A stretch of 64,000 nucleotides of DNA from Rhodococcus opacus B4 (GTDB lineage Bacteria > Actinomycetota > Actinomycetes > Mycobacteriales > Mycobacteriaceae). Of the stretch, positions 25,651 through 34,642 are shown one piece after another; the stretch's first letter is position 1; every line of letters starts with the position of its first letter. The DNA is taken from NCBI RefSeq assembly GCF_000010805.1, contig NC_012522.1, positions 3,410,001 through 3,474,000 of the forward strand. The letters run 5' to 3'. Position numbers and translations under genes: made by a program. The notes below the pieces were generated by a model. The model saw nothing but the letters and a program-made list of their open reading frames with translations. It had not been told where the DNA came from and ran no database searches.

Positions 25651-27120
25651 ATGTCGACCACCCCACCCCACCCGGCCCAATCCCACCTCCCTCCACAGCC
25701 CGCCGATGATCACCCCGGCGGCTCGCCGCGGTCCGGCCTGCGGGCGGGCCGGCTGGGCGTGGGCGCCATCGTCTTCTTCGTCGTCGCCACTGTCGCCCCG
25801 ATGGCCGCCCTCGTCGGCGCCTCCCCGATCGTGTTCTCCGCCAACGGGGTTGCAGCACCGGCCACCTACCTCCTCGCCGCACTGCTGTTCGCGGTGTTCT
25901 CGGTCGGGTATGTGGCGATGAGTCGTCACATCACCAACGCCGGAGGCTTCGTCGCCTACATCGCGCAGGGGTTCGGCGCCCGCCTCGCCACCGCAGCCGC
26001 GGGGTTGGCGATCCTGACCTACACGGCCCTGCAGGCGGCGCTGTGGTCCCAGTTCTCGGTGTTCGCCCACGACCTCGCCGCCGGCAAGCTCGGCCTCGAC
26101 CTCCCCAGTCCGCTGTGGATGTTCGCAGGCCTGGTCCTGGTCACCGCGCTCACGGTGCGCGGCGTCGACTTCAGCCTCAAGGTCCTGGGCTTCCTGGTGT
26201 TCCTCGAGATCGCCGCATTCGTCGTCTTGGATGTGGTCATCATCGTCTCGGGTGGAATATCCGGGAACTCGCCGGCCGCGTTCGACCCGTCCGCGCTGGT
26301 GGGCCCCGGTCTGGGAATCGCGTTCCTGTTCTGCATCACGTGTTTCACCGGGTTCGAGGCGACCGTCGTCTTCTCCGAGGAGGCGAAGGACCCGCACCGC
26401 ACCATCCCGCGGGCGGTGTACTACTCGATCGCGTTCATCGGACTCTTCTACGCCCTGACCACCTGGGCGCTCGGCAACTCCGTCGGCGCCGCCGCCGTGC
26501 AGGAGGCGGCCACCGCCGACCCCGCCGGGTTCGTGTTCACCATCGCCGAACAGGAGGTGGGGACCTGGCTGGCCACGACCATGGAAATCCTCGTGGTCAC
26601 CAGCTTCATCGCCATGCTCATCGGATTCCAGAACATGTTCGCCCGCTACCTGTTTGCGCTCGGACGCGCGAACGTACTCCCGCACCGGCTCGGATCCGCG
26701 AACCCGAAGACCGGAACCCCGGCCACCGCGGCCCTGACGGTCGGCCTCGCCCTCGCGGTCATCCTGGCCGGCTTCACCCTGGCGGGGGCAGACCCGATCA
26801 CGGTCACCTTCAGCTGGCTGCTCTCCCTCGGCACCGTCTCACTGATCGCGATCCTCACCCTCACCTCGGCGTCGATCATCGTGTTCTTCGCCAAGACCCG
26901 CGTCGAGTCGAATATCTGGACGACCCGAATCGCACCCGCACTTGCCCTGCTGGGATTCGGTGTGGTCGCCTACCTCGCCGTCGCCAACTACGACGTCCTC
27001 CTCGGCGGCCAGGGAGGAGTGGCCCGCTGGTTGCTGCTGCTGATCCCACTCTGCGCAGCGCTCGGATTCACCTGGGCTTCAATCCGTCCCGGCATCAACT
27101 TCCAAGCCCAATTGGTCTGA
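25651..27120 (+). CDS. APC-superfamily amino acid/amine permease
   Basis: 489 residues with about twelve hydrophobic segments. GVGAIVFFVVATVAPMAALV near residue 38 is the TM1 signature, and FLFCITCFTGFEATVVFSEE carries the family GFE motif with EEAKDPHRTIPRA after it. Proton-coupled uptake of an amino acid or amine; with MoaF, amine oxidase and the ALDH relic the substrate is probably a primary amine. The first 25 residues are Pro/His-rich and cytoplasmic. Confidence 0.9.
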   Translation: MSTTPPHPAQSHLPPQPADDHPGGSPRSGLRAGRLGVGAIVFFVVATVAPMAALVGASPIVFSANGVAAPATYLLAALLFAVFSVGYVAMSRHITNAGGFVAYIAQGFGARLATAAAGLAILTYTALQAALWSQFSVFAHDLAAGKLGLDLPSPLWMFAGLVLVTALTVRGVDFSLKVLGFLVFLEIAAFVVLDVVIIVSGGISGNSPAAFDPSALVGPGLGIAFLFCITCFTGFEATVVFSEEAKDPHRTIPRAVYYSIAFIGLFYALTTWALGNSVGAAAVQEAATADPAGFVFTIAEQEVGTWLATTMEILVVTSFIAMLIGFQNMFARYLFALGRANVLPHRLGSANPKTGTPATAALTVGLALAVILAGFTLAGADPITVTFSWLLSLGTVSLIAILTLTSASIIVFFAKTRVESNIWTTRIAPALALLGFGVVAYLAVANYDVLLGGQGGVARWLLLLIPLCAALGFTWASIRPGINFQAQLV

Positions 27121-27175
27121 CGTCCGCGCCACCGACGGCTCTCCAATCACGTCCATGCCTTCTCAGGAGATCGAC

Positions 27176-28486
27176 ATGCACCACGACACCGATGTCATCA
27201 TCGTCGGCGGCGGCTTCGCCGGAATCACCGCCGCCCGCGAACTCACCCGGCGCGGCATCGGCGCCACCATCCTCGAGGCCCGCGACCGGCTCGGCGGACG
27301 CACCTGGACCCGCGACACCGCCCTCGGCCGCGAACTGGACCTGGGCGGCACCTGGGTGCACTGGATCCAGCCACACGTATGGGCCGAGATCACCCGCTAC
27401 GGACTGGATTTGGTCGCGAGCCCCGAACTCGACACCGCCTACTGGCGGGCCGGCGACGAAGTCCACACCGGCACCGCAGACGCGATGATCGACCTGCTCG
27501 ACGCCTCGATGACCGCGGTGCTTGCCGACGCCCGGCGGGTCCTGCCGCAACCGTACGACTACTTCCCACTGTCCGACGAGATCAAATCCCTCGATCAGAT
27601 CAGCGTGGCCGAGAAGATCACCGAACAGGACCTCGACCCACAGCAGCGGGCACTGCTCGACGGCATGTGGGCCGTGAACTTCAGCGGCGACCCAACCCGC
27701 GCCGCGTACACCCAGGCACTGCGCTGGTGCGCGCTCTCCGGCGGCGACTGGAAGCTGATGTTCGAGGCGTGTGCCACCTACAAACTCGCCGGCGGCACCC
27801 AATCGTTGCTCGACGCCATCACCGCCGACGCCCCGACCGCTGATATCCGGTTGAACACCACCGTCACCGGGATCGACGAAACCGCCGACGGCGTCACCGT
27901 CACCTGCAGCGACGGCACGTCCCTCCACGGCCGACGGGTGATCCTCACGGTCCCGTTGAACATCCTGGGCACCATCGCGGTCACCCCTGCCCTCGGTCAC
28001 GGTCTGTCCGCGCTCGCCGCCGAGGGGCAGGCGTCGAGCGGCGTGAAGGTCTGGATCCGGGTCAAAGGTGACGTCGGCAGGTTCGCCGCCCTCGCCGACA
28101 GCAACGCGGTGCTGAACTTCGTCCAGTACGAGTACCCGCTCGACGGGGACAGCCTGATCGTCGCGTTCGGCCCCCGCTCCGGTCTGATCGACCTCGACGA
28201 TCCCCGCGCCGTGGAGGCCGAACTGCGGAAGTGGCGCCCCGATCTCGAGGTCGTCGCCGTCGATTCCCACGACTGGACCGCCGATCCCCTCTCCGGCGAG
28301 ACGTGGCCGATGCTGGCCCCGAATCAGCTCGACGCCGTCGCCCACGCGGCCCGCGACACCACCCGGCGCACCCGGTTCGCCGGCAGCGACTACGCCCGCG
28401 GGTGGGCCGGCTTCATCGACGGCGCCATCGAATCCGGCATGCAGACCGCCCGCCAGATCATCACCGAACTCGAAAGCGAGAACTGA
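27176..28486 (+). CDS. Flavin monoamine oxidase
   Basis: 436 residues, ribosome site CAGGAGA. N-terminal FAD-binding GxGxxG motif (VIIVGGGFAGITAARELTRR) with the ILEARDRLGGRTWT continuation, C-terminal FAD motif (SDYARGWAGFIDGAIESGMQ) characteristic of the MAO/polyamine oxidase family. It oxidises a primary amine to an aldehyde with release of ammonia and H2O2. The usual covalent-flavin Cys of mitochondrial MAO is not evident. Middle gene of a permease-oxidase-small-protein run with short spacing. Confidence 0.92.
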   Translation: MHHDTDVIIVGGGFAGITAARELTRRGIGATILEARDRLGGRTWTRDTALGRELDLGGTWVHWIQPHVWAEITRYGLDLVASPELDTAYWRAGDEVHTGTADAMIDLLDASMTAVLADARRVLPQPYDYFPLSDEIKSLDQISVAEKITEQDLDPQQRALLDGMWAVNFSGDPTRAAYTQALRWCALSGGDWKLMFEACATYKLAGGTQSLLDAITADAPTADIRLNTTVTGIDETADGVTVTCSDGTSLHGRRVILTVPLNILGTIAVTPALGHGLSALAAEGQASSGVKVWIRVKGDVGRFAALADSNAVLNFVQYEYPLDGDSLIVAFGPRSGLIDLDDPRAVEAELRKWRPDLEVVAVDSHDWTADPLSGETWPMLAPNQLDAVAHAARDTTRRTRFAGSDYARGWAGFIDGAIESGMQTARQIITELESEN

Positions 28487-28489
28487 CCC

Positions 28490-28798
28490 ATGTCCTACTG
28501 CGCAGAGATCGTCCGTTTCACCCTCGCCGACTCCGACGTCGACACCTTCCTCGCACGCCGCCAGGACGCGATCAAGGAGGTCAAGGCGGCACACCCGAAG
28601 TTGTGGTCGGTGCCGATGTGCTCGCGCCGCGCCGACGGTAGGTGGGTGGACGTGTGGATCTACGAAACGGAGGAGGCTGCCAAGACCGCCAACGCCGACG
28701 CGGCAAACCTGCCGAAATTCCTGGCGATGGTCGAACTGCTCGACAACCTCGACATCGAAGCCACCCACATGCCCGCCGGCGCGGTCAGCCCCCTCTGA
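28490..28798 (+). CDS. Small dimeric alpha/beta-barrel protein (ABM-like)
   Basis: 102 residues starting 4 bp after the amine oxidase stop. SYCAEIVRFTLADSDVDTFL, AIKEVKAAHPKLWSVPMC, VDVWIYETEEAAKTANADA and FLAMVELLDNLDIEATHMP give a beta-alpha-beta-beta-alpha-beta pattern typical of antibiotic-biosynthesis-monooxygenase/Dabb-like domains. It may be a small auxiliary enzyme or a binding protein of the amine pathway. Convergent with the second TetR, 3 bp away. Confidence 0.7.
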   Translation: MSYCAEIVRFTLADSDVDTFLARRQDAIKEVKAAHPKLWSVPMCSRRADGRWVDVWIYETEEAAKTANADAANLPKFLAMVELLDNLDIEATHMPAGAVSPL

Positions 28799-28801
28799 TC
28801 A

Positions 28802-29392
28802 TCAGCTCACAGACCCGGCCAGTGTTGTCAGGAATCGGCGCAGGTGCACGAGGGCGGCCTGGTTGAAGTCGGACTGGCCGAGGGTGAGCTGCTGGAAGAT
28901 CAGCCCGTCCGCCGCCGCGATGAACGCGTGTGCCATCGACTCGTCGCAGTCGATTCCACCGGAAGCCAGTTCCTCGCGGAGGGCGCCTCGGTAGGTGCGG
29001 TAGAGCGCTTCGACGTGCGGGCGCAATTCCGGGCGGCGCCGTGATTCGAGGATCAGCTCGTACTGGAACGCTTGGTCGTCCGGATTCTCCTCGACCATCT
29101 GGATCAGGCCGGCAAAGATCGCGTCGATGTCACCGGTGCCCGGACGGGTGCTGATCGAGGCCACACTGTTCTCCACCGAGAACTCCAGCGCGGCCTCGAG
29201 CAGGGCGTCGCGGGTGCCGAAATGGTGTGCGACCAGACCGTGGGTCACCTTCGCCTCCCGGGCCACGGCCCGGTACGTCAGATTTCGTAAGCCCTGGCCG
29301 GCAACGACGTGGACCGCGGCGGCCAGAAGCGCGCGACGGCCCTCGCCATACCTCGGCGAACTTCCCGTCGGGGTGGGGTCGACAGCGGTCAT
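28802..29392 (-). CDS. TetR-family regulator (paralogue 2 of the amine-catabolism region)
   Basis: 196 residues. HTH segment RALLAAAVHVVAGQGLRNLT, YRAVAREAKVTHGLVAHHFG and ligand-domain segment YELILESRRRPELRPHVEAL are almost the same as in the TetR at 22471-23094. The two probably arose by duplication of regulator plus control region. Divergent from an SDR gene across a region with the shared operators. Confidence 0.88.
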   Translation of the reverse strand: MTAVDPTPTGSSPRYGEGRRALLAAAVHVVAGQGLRNLTYRAVAREAKVTHGLVAHHFGTRDALLEAALEFSVENSVASISTRPGTGDIDAIFAGLIQMVEENPDDQAFQYELILESRRRPELRPHVEALYRTYRGALREELASGGIDCDESMAHAFIAAADGLIFQQLTLGQSDFNQAALVHLRRFLTTLAGSVS

Positions 29393-29444
29393 GTCTCCTC
29401 GGTCTCAACTGGGCGGTTTGCACTCACGGCCACGCGACATCTAT

Positions 29445-29513
29445 CCACTTGACTAGTTGTACAGGGTCGGGCATATTTGTGCCACCGGTCACATCTATCC
29501 AACTGGATATTTC
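29445..29513. promoter_or_regulatory. Shared TetR operator region, copy 2
   Basis: CCACTTGACTAGTT (29445-29458) followed by GTGCCACCGGTCACATCTAT and CCAACTGGATATTT up to 29513. The spacing between the two motifs is within 1 bp of that in copy 1 (23214-23282). TATCCAACTGGATA is a clear dyad and a likely TetR dimer site. Confidence 0.65.
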
Positions 29514-29640
29514 GGTGGAGCGGCCGACGAGCCGGTACTCCCGCCGGCACCGTCCCGGACGGCAGCACCGGATGTTCCCGATCGCGAATCACTCCGCCGA
29601 CGACTCCACATCTGCTCCCACTGCATGGAAGGCACCCACC

Positions 29641-30480
29641 ATGTCCGACAATCGCGCGTCCCGTCCCCGCGACACGGGTGGCGCCGTCGCCCTCGTCACC
29701 GGTGGTGGCAGTGGCATCGGTGCGGCCACCGCGCAGGCGCTGACCGCCGCCGGGTGGACGGTCGTCATCTGCGGACGCCGCGCGCACGCCCTCGAGCGCG
29801 TAGCCGAGATCTCCGGAGCCCATCCGATGATCGCCGACACCACCGACGCCGACGCCGTGCGGACCTTGGTCGACGACACCGTTGACCGCTTCGGCCGCCT
29901 CGACGGGGTGGTACTCAACGCCGGCATCGTCCGGCCCGGTCCGGTGGCCGAGTTGTCCGAGTCCGACTGGTCGGCCATGGTCGAGACGAACCTCACCGCG
30001 CCCTACCGGCTGCTGCGTCTGGCGCTTCCGCACCTGATCGAATCCCGGGGTGCGGTGGTCGGGGTGTCCTCGGTCAGTGCACTGCGCGCCTCGGGCGGCA
30101 GCTGCGGCTACAACGCCACCAAGGCGGGCCTGACCATGCTGCTGCAGTCCGTCGCCATCGACTACGGACCACAAGGGGTCCGGGCAAACGTGGTGTGCCC
30201 CGGCTGGACCCGCACGGAAATGGCCGACGAGGAAATGGCCGAACTCGGCGGCGAGCGTGGCCTGGACACGGAGCAGGCGTACTCCCTCGCCTCGGCTTTC
30301 GTCCCGCTGACCCGTCCGGCGCGATCCGCGGAAGTGGCCGCCACCGTTGCCTGGCTGCTCTCCCCGGCGGCGTCGTACGTCAACGCCGCGGTACTGCCGG
30401 TCGACGGCGGACACAGCGCGGTCGATGTGGGCACCGTCGCCTTCGATCCGCGGTTCTCGCTCACCGCGGACCGGACCTGA
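29641..30480 (+). CDS. SDR family oxidoreductase
   Basis: 279 residues. Cofactor motif TGGGSGIGAATAQAL, NAG in LNAGIVRPG, catalytic Ser in GVSSVSALRA, and Tyr/Lys in GYNATKAGLTM, then CPGWTRTEM. PVDGGHSAVD ends the core, and a tail of about 20 residues follows. Classical SDR, NAD(P)-dependent, acting on an alcohol, ketone or imine of unknown structure. Divergent from the TetR and first of a run with amidohydrolase, SnoaL-like and MFS genes. Confidence 0.9.
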   Translation: MSDNRASRPRDTGGAVALVTGGGSGIGAATAQALTAAGWTVVICGRRAHALERVAEISGAHPMIADTTDADAVRTLVDDTVDRFGRLDGVVLNAGIVRPGPVAELSESDWSAMVETNLTAPYRLLRLALPHLIESRGAVVGVSSVSALRASGGSCGYNATKAGLTMLLQSVAIDYGPQGVRANVVCPGWTRTEMADEEMAELGGERGLDTEQAYSLASAFVPLTRPARSAEVAATVAWLLSPAASYVNAAVLPVDGGHSAVDVGTVAFDPRFSLTADRT

Positions 30481-30629
30481 CCACCCTCGATTCACCGGCG
30501 AGGAATACCTATGGATCTACGGCGGGAAGGGCAGGGGACGTTGGGAACCCTCGACTTCATCCCTTGCTCCAATTCTGCCCTCGAGCAGGCCAATCCAACC
30601 TCCCTACTCCACGAGTGAAGGAAGAATCG

Positions 30630-32240
30630 ATGTCCACCGCGTTGCTCAATGGCCGCATCTACACCGTCGACCCGGCCATCCCCTGGTCGGAGGCCGTGCT
30701 GATCGACAACGGCACCTTCACGGTCGTCGGCACCGACGCCGAGGTCCGCGCCGCCGCACCGGACGGGACCGAGTTCGTCGACCTCGGCGGCCGGATGGCG
30801 ATGCCCGGGCTGCACGATGCCCACACCCACCTGCTGTTCAGTGGGCTGAAGTTTCGCTACGAGGCACGCCTGCCATCGGGCGGCACCCAGGCCGAGATCG
30901 TGCACGACCTTCACCACTGCCGGTGCGCCGAACTGGTCGAGGACGGTATCGAACCCTGGATCGTCGGCGGAGAATTCCTCCCCGCCGCATTCACCGAAGG
31001 CGAATTGGACCGCGCCTTCCTCGACGACGCCTTCCCCGACCAGCCGGTGTTCCTCTACGACTACACCATTCATCACGCCCTGGTGAACTCGAAGGCACTC
31101 GAAATCGCCGGACTGTCCGACGATTCGATCGACCCGCCCGGCGGCCGGTTGATCCGGCGGCCCGGTACGAACGAGCTGACCGGAGAACTCGTCGAGACGG
31201 CACGCTGGCCCGTGATGCGCGCCATGCCCGACTACCGCGCCGAGGTCTACCGCGACGCCGTCGCCTGGGCCGCCTCGGTGTGCCACCGGTACGGCATCAC
31301 CTCGGTCCAGGAGGCCTCCGCGTCCCCGCAGGCCTTGGCCGCCTACCGGGACCTCGACCGGGCCGGCGCCCTGAACCTGCATGTCGCCGCCCACCTGGTC
31401 TGGCGGGAGGAGGGCTTCGGGATGGCCACCACCGCCGAACTCGACCGCACCATCGCCGAGCGCGAGTCCCTCGCCAGCGAGCACCTCGACACCGGGCGCA
31501 TCAAGATCTGGCTCGACGGATCGCCCTTGCCGCCGCACATGACCCAGGCCGACCTCGACACCCACGGCAACATCGACGCCACGAACATCCTCGTCGCCGA
31601 AGATCAGCTCATCGAGGTCCTGAGCCGGTTCGACGCTGCCGGACTGTCGGTGAAAATCCACTGCGCCGACGAAGGTTCCGTGCGCGCCGCACTCGACGCA
31701 TTCGAGGCCGTCCGCCGATCCAACGGCCCGCACGGCCCGGCGCACGAAATTGCGCACTGCCCGTTCATCCACGACGACGACTACAAGCGGTTCGGCCAGC
31801 TCAACCTCGTGGCCGAGATGTCGCCCGCAATCTGGCATCTCGATCTCCCCGGGCACGGGGAGGCCTTCAAGTTCCGAAGGATCCTCGATGCGGGTGCCAC
31901 GATGACGATCGGCTCCGACTGGATCATCACCCCGAACCCCAATCTGTTCCCGGCCCTTCAGGGCATGCTGCAACACGGGCACGAGTCCGTCGACCTGCCC
32001 ACCGCCGTGCAGCTGCTGACCGTCGGCGGCGCGAGGGTCGTCGGCCGCGACCGGATGCAGGGCACGATCGCCACCGGAAAGGCCGCGGACCTGATCGTGC
32101 TCGACCGCAACATCTTCGAGATCCCCACCGAGCAGATCGGGGACACACAGGTGCTGCGCACCATCTTCGAAGGACGCACCGTTTTCGAATCCGACAACCC
32201 TGCCAGCACAACGGAGAAGGACCACCATGACCAATTCTGA
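30630..32240 (+). CDS. YtcJ-like amidohydrolase
   Basis: 536 residues, start MSTALLNGRIYTVDPA with GAAGGAAG upstream. Metal-dependent amidohydrolase of the YtcJ / N-substituted-formamide deformylase group: MPGLHDAHTHLLFSG gives the first HxH, then KIWLDGS, IHCADEGS, HCPFIHDDDY and IGSDWIITPNP provide further metal ligands. Hydrolyses an amide or formamide. Given an amine oxidase and permease nearby, it could release an amine from an N-acyl or N-formyl precursor (inference). Its 3' end overlaps the SnoaL-like start by 14 bp. Confidence 0.88.
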   Translation: MSTALLNGRIYTVDPAIPWSEAVLIDNGTFTVVGTDAEVRAAAPDGTEFVDLGGRMAMPGLHDAHTHLLFSGLKFRYEARLPSGGTQAEIVHDLHHCRCAELVEDGIEPWIVGGEFLPAAFTEGELDRAFLDDAFPDQPVFLYDYTIHHALVNSKALEIAGLSDDSIDPPGGRLIRRPGTNELTGELVETARWPVMRAMPDYRAEVYRDAVAWAASVCHRYGITSVQEASASPQALAAYRDLDRAGALNLHVAAHLVWREEGFGMATTAELDRTIAERESLASEHLDTGRIKIWLDGSPLPPHMTQADLDTHGNIDATNILVAEDQLIEVLSRFDAAGLSVKIHCADEGSVRAALDAFEAVRRSNGPHGPAHEIAHCPFIHDDDYKRFGQLNLVAEMSPAIWHLDLPGHGEAFKFRRILDAGATMTIGSDWIITPNPNLFPALQGMLQHGHESVDLPTAVQLLTVGGARVVGRDRMQGTIATGKAADLIVLDRNIFEIPTEQIGDTQVLRTIFEGRTVFESDNPASTTEKDHHDQF

Positions 32241-32646
32241 CATCGACATCGTCCACGCCCTGTACAACGCCTGGAACCGCAGAGACATCGACGAGTGGGT
32301 CGCATCCTTCGCCCCGGACGCAACCTGGACGAATCTGCCCACCGGGGAGATCCACGCCGGACACCTCGGCATGGCCGACAACTATCGACACTGGGACGGC
32401 CCGTTCCCCGACGGACGTTGCGAGAAGCTGACGTTCGGCGGCGGGAACGGCGTCGTCGTCGCCGAATTCATCGCCGTCGGCACGCACACCGGCCCCATGC
32501 CCTCCCCCGACGGCGCCATCGATCCCACCGGACTCACTCTGTCAGTTCCCTTCTGCGACCTCCACCGAGTCGAAAACGGCCGAATCATCTCGACCCGACG
32601 CTACTGGGACCAACTCACCGTCCTCACCCAGCTCGGGCTCCGCTGA
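32227..32646 (+). CDS. SnoaL-like (NTF2-fold) protein
   Basis: 139 residues. ALYNAWNRRDIDEWVASFAP and DATWTNLPTGEIHAGHLGM followed by VAEFIAVGTHTG and ENGRIISTRRYWDQLTVLTQ fit the NTF2-like/SnoaL fold, with Asp and His in the cone. These are isomerases, hydrolases or binding proteins in catabolic clusters. Starts inside the amidohydrolase gene, so translation is coupled. Confidence 0.8.
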   Translation: MTNSDIDIVHALYNAWNRRDIDEWVASFAPDATWTNLPTGEIHAGHLGMADNYRHWDGPFPDGRCEKLTFGGGNGVVVAEFIAVGTHTGPMPSPDGAIDPTGLTLSVPFCDLHRVENGRIISTRRYWDQLTVLTQLGLR

Positions 32647-32734
32647 CGCCGGGAACCCATTCGATTCCCTTTCCCCACACCACATCCCGGGTCCTGGGGA
32701 ACTACCCGACTTCCCTTTCACAAAGGAACAACTG

Positions 32735-33756
32735 ATGCCCCAGGCCCTGGACGGTCGACGCGTCCCATTCGACAGCACCGACCCCAACTCCACCGGACGA
32801 GTGGCCCTCATCGTCCTCTTCTCATCCGTGGTCGGCACGCTCCTTCTCATGGCACCCGCCGTGGCACACTGCTCGCCGTGCGCTTCCTCACCTCCCTCGC
32901 GGGGGGATCACTGATGGTCCTGTGCATGTCCCTCGCCGCCCAGACCACGGACCGCAACCGCGTCTACGGACTGTGGGTGATGGGGCAACTCCCCTTCGGC
33001 GCGATCGGGCTGGCCGTCCTCCCGAACTTCTTCGGCACCTTCGGGATCGGCATCGTGTACTGGGTTCTCGCCGCACTCATGATCGCCGTGCTCCCCCTCG
33101 TCCGCTTCCTGCCGCAACGCAACACGATCGCCGAGCACAGCAGTGACGAACACACCGGACCCACACCGAACTACGTCCTCCGAGCCGCCCTGGGCCTGAT
33201 CGCGGTGCTCGCCTTCTACGTCAGCCTCAGCGGAATCTGGACCTTCATCGGCGGTATCGCCGGCGCGTCGATGATCGACACCGAAACCTCGAGCGTGATC
33301 TTGTCGATCGCCACCGTCCTCGGCATCGCCGGCTCCGCCGTCGCCACCGTCCTGGGATCGCGACCGAACACCCGAATCACCGTCCTCGTCGGCTACCTGG
33401 CGATGACCCTGTCCGTCGCCCTGCTGACAGGACTACCCGGCCTCCTCCGATTCACCGTAGCCGCGCTGCTGTTCAAGTTCACCTGGACCTTCATCCTCCC
33501 CTACATCATGTCCACCCTCTCCGGGCTGGACCGGTCCGGGCGGCTGGTGAACCTCGCGAACATCGCCATCGGCGGCGGATTCGCACTCGGCCCATTCATC
33601 GGCGGACGCCTCATCGAAAACACCGGAGGCTACGGGACACTGATCGCAGTCAGCGTCGCCGGGCTGCTCCTGTCGCTGACACTTATTCTGGCGGCACAAC
33701 CCCGCAGAACCACTGTCCACAACCCCGCGGCCACGGTCCCTCAGATGGCCGAGTAA
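32735..33756 (+). pseudogene. MFS transporter remnant with N-terminal deletion/frameshift
   Basis: Starts MPQALDGRRVPFDSTDPNST with ribosome site AAAGGAA and runs through the first transmembrane helix (LIVLFSSVVGTLLLMAPAVA), then passes out of frame. The frame resuming at about 32872 (LLAVRFLTSLAGGSLMVLCM) corresponds to about helix 4 of MFS proteins, so roughly 60-70 residues are deleted with a frameshift at about 32869. From there about eight helices to the C-terminus are intact. A GTG inside the second frame (32878) could only yield a truncated protein. Confidence 0.8.
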
Positions 33757-33891
33757 GACACAGCCGAGGCACCGCCACCTGCGCGCCGCGGGCAGCGTAA
33801 CGACACTCGCGACCACCCCGGGACGGCGACGCTCGATCGGCCACAGGGCGCGCCCAGCCCGTTCCGTCGCCGCCGTGGTCGTCCTCGGAGT

Positions 33892-34257
33892 TCATTTTCG
33901 CCGGCGCCGGGGTGCAGGTTCACGTTCGCTATCCGATCCGCCGAGCAGCTCACCGAGCGTCTCTCCCACCCCCTCGAGGATGCCCTTGGTCTTGGACTTC
34001 GTGCTGCCGCTGCCCTTGACGTCGGAGACGAGGTCGGTCAGACCCTTCGGTTCGCTGCCGATCGCGAGCCGGTTCGCCGCCTCCGCGAACCGAAGATAGG
34101 TGTCGACGCTGGCGACCACCACGCGGGCGTCGATGGTGAGCAGTTCGATACCGACCAGCGAGACCCGCACATAGGCGTCGATGACCAGACCTTTGTCCAG
34201 AATGGTGTCGATGACGTCGGCCAAGCTGCTCGAGCTCGGGCCACCTGCTGTAGTCAT
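33892..34257 (-). CDS. gvpA: Gas-vesicle structural protein GvpA, orphan second copy
   Basis: 121 residues. The N-terminal 60 are identical to GvpA at 19756-20139, and the C-terminal tail diverges ([20 protein letters not shown] and a basic PAPRRRRK end). No other gvp gene adjoins it. The upstream non-coding block is a copy of that before the first gvp locus, so promoter and gene seem to have been duplicated together. Confidence 0.92.
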   Translation of the reverse strand: MTTAGGPSSSSLADVIDTILDKGLVIDAYVRVSLVGIELLTIDARVVVASVDTYLRFAEAANRLAIGSEPKGLTDLVSDVKGSGSTKSKTKGILEGVGETLGELLGGSDSEREPAPRRRRK

Positions 34258-34471
34258 CGCGGTGCTCCTCGCTTCTCTACCGCCCGTCGCCGGAACTCCG
34301 CGTGGGCGGACTCCGTTCCAGCTAGCGGACTACCCGAAACGACGGAAATTCAATCCGCCAAAGAAACTGAAAGGGACTGGATGATTCGGTGCGGGCACGC
34401 GCCGAGAATCGATCCAACCTGTCGGCTCCTCCCGCGCCGTCCATCGGCGAGTGTGAGCGCGAAATCTCGCG
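34258..34471. other. Leader between orphan gvpA and the conserved block, no gene
   Basis: About 210 bp. CCAAAGAAACTGAAAGGG near 34358 is unusually A-rich for the window. No ORF or hairpin of note. Confidence 0.3.
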
Positions 34472-34603
34472 GCAGGGTCACAGGCTTGGCAGGAAACCGG
34501 CGTAACCCGCCCCGTTTCGGGTACCCGCGAACTACGCTGCCCCGCGGCACAACACGGACCGCGGCAGCGAGTTCCGCTCCGGTTTTCGCCCCCTCGTGGC
34601 CCC
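34472..34603. repeat. Conserved upstream block, copy 2 (orphan gvpA)
   Basis: Counterpart of 22175-22303; it lies about 215 bp upstream of the orphan gvpA start and next to the 3' end of a tetR gene. GGGTACCC, a palindrome resembling a stress-sigma -10 (GGGTAY), is kept in both copies. The conserved part stops before the tetR coding sequence. Confidence 0.75.
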
Positions 34604-34642
34604 GCATTCGGCCACCGATCGGATCGCGTGGGCCAGGTCCGC

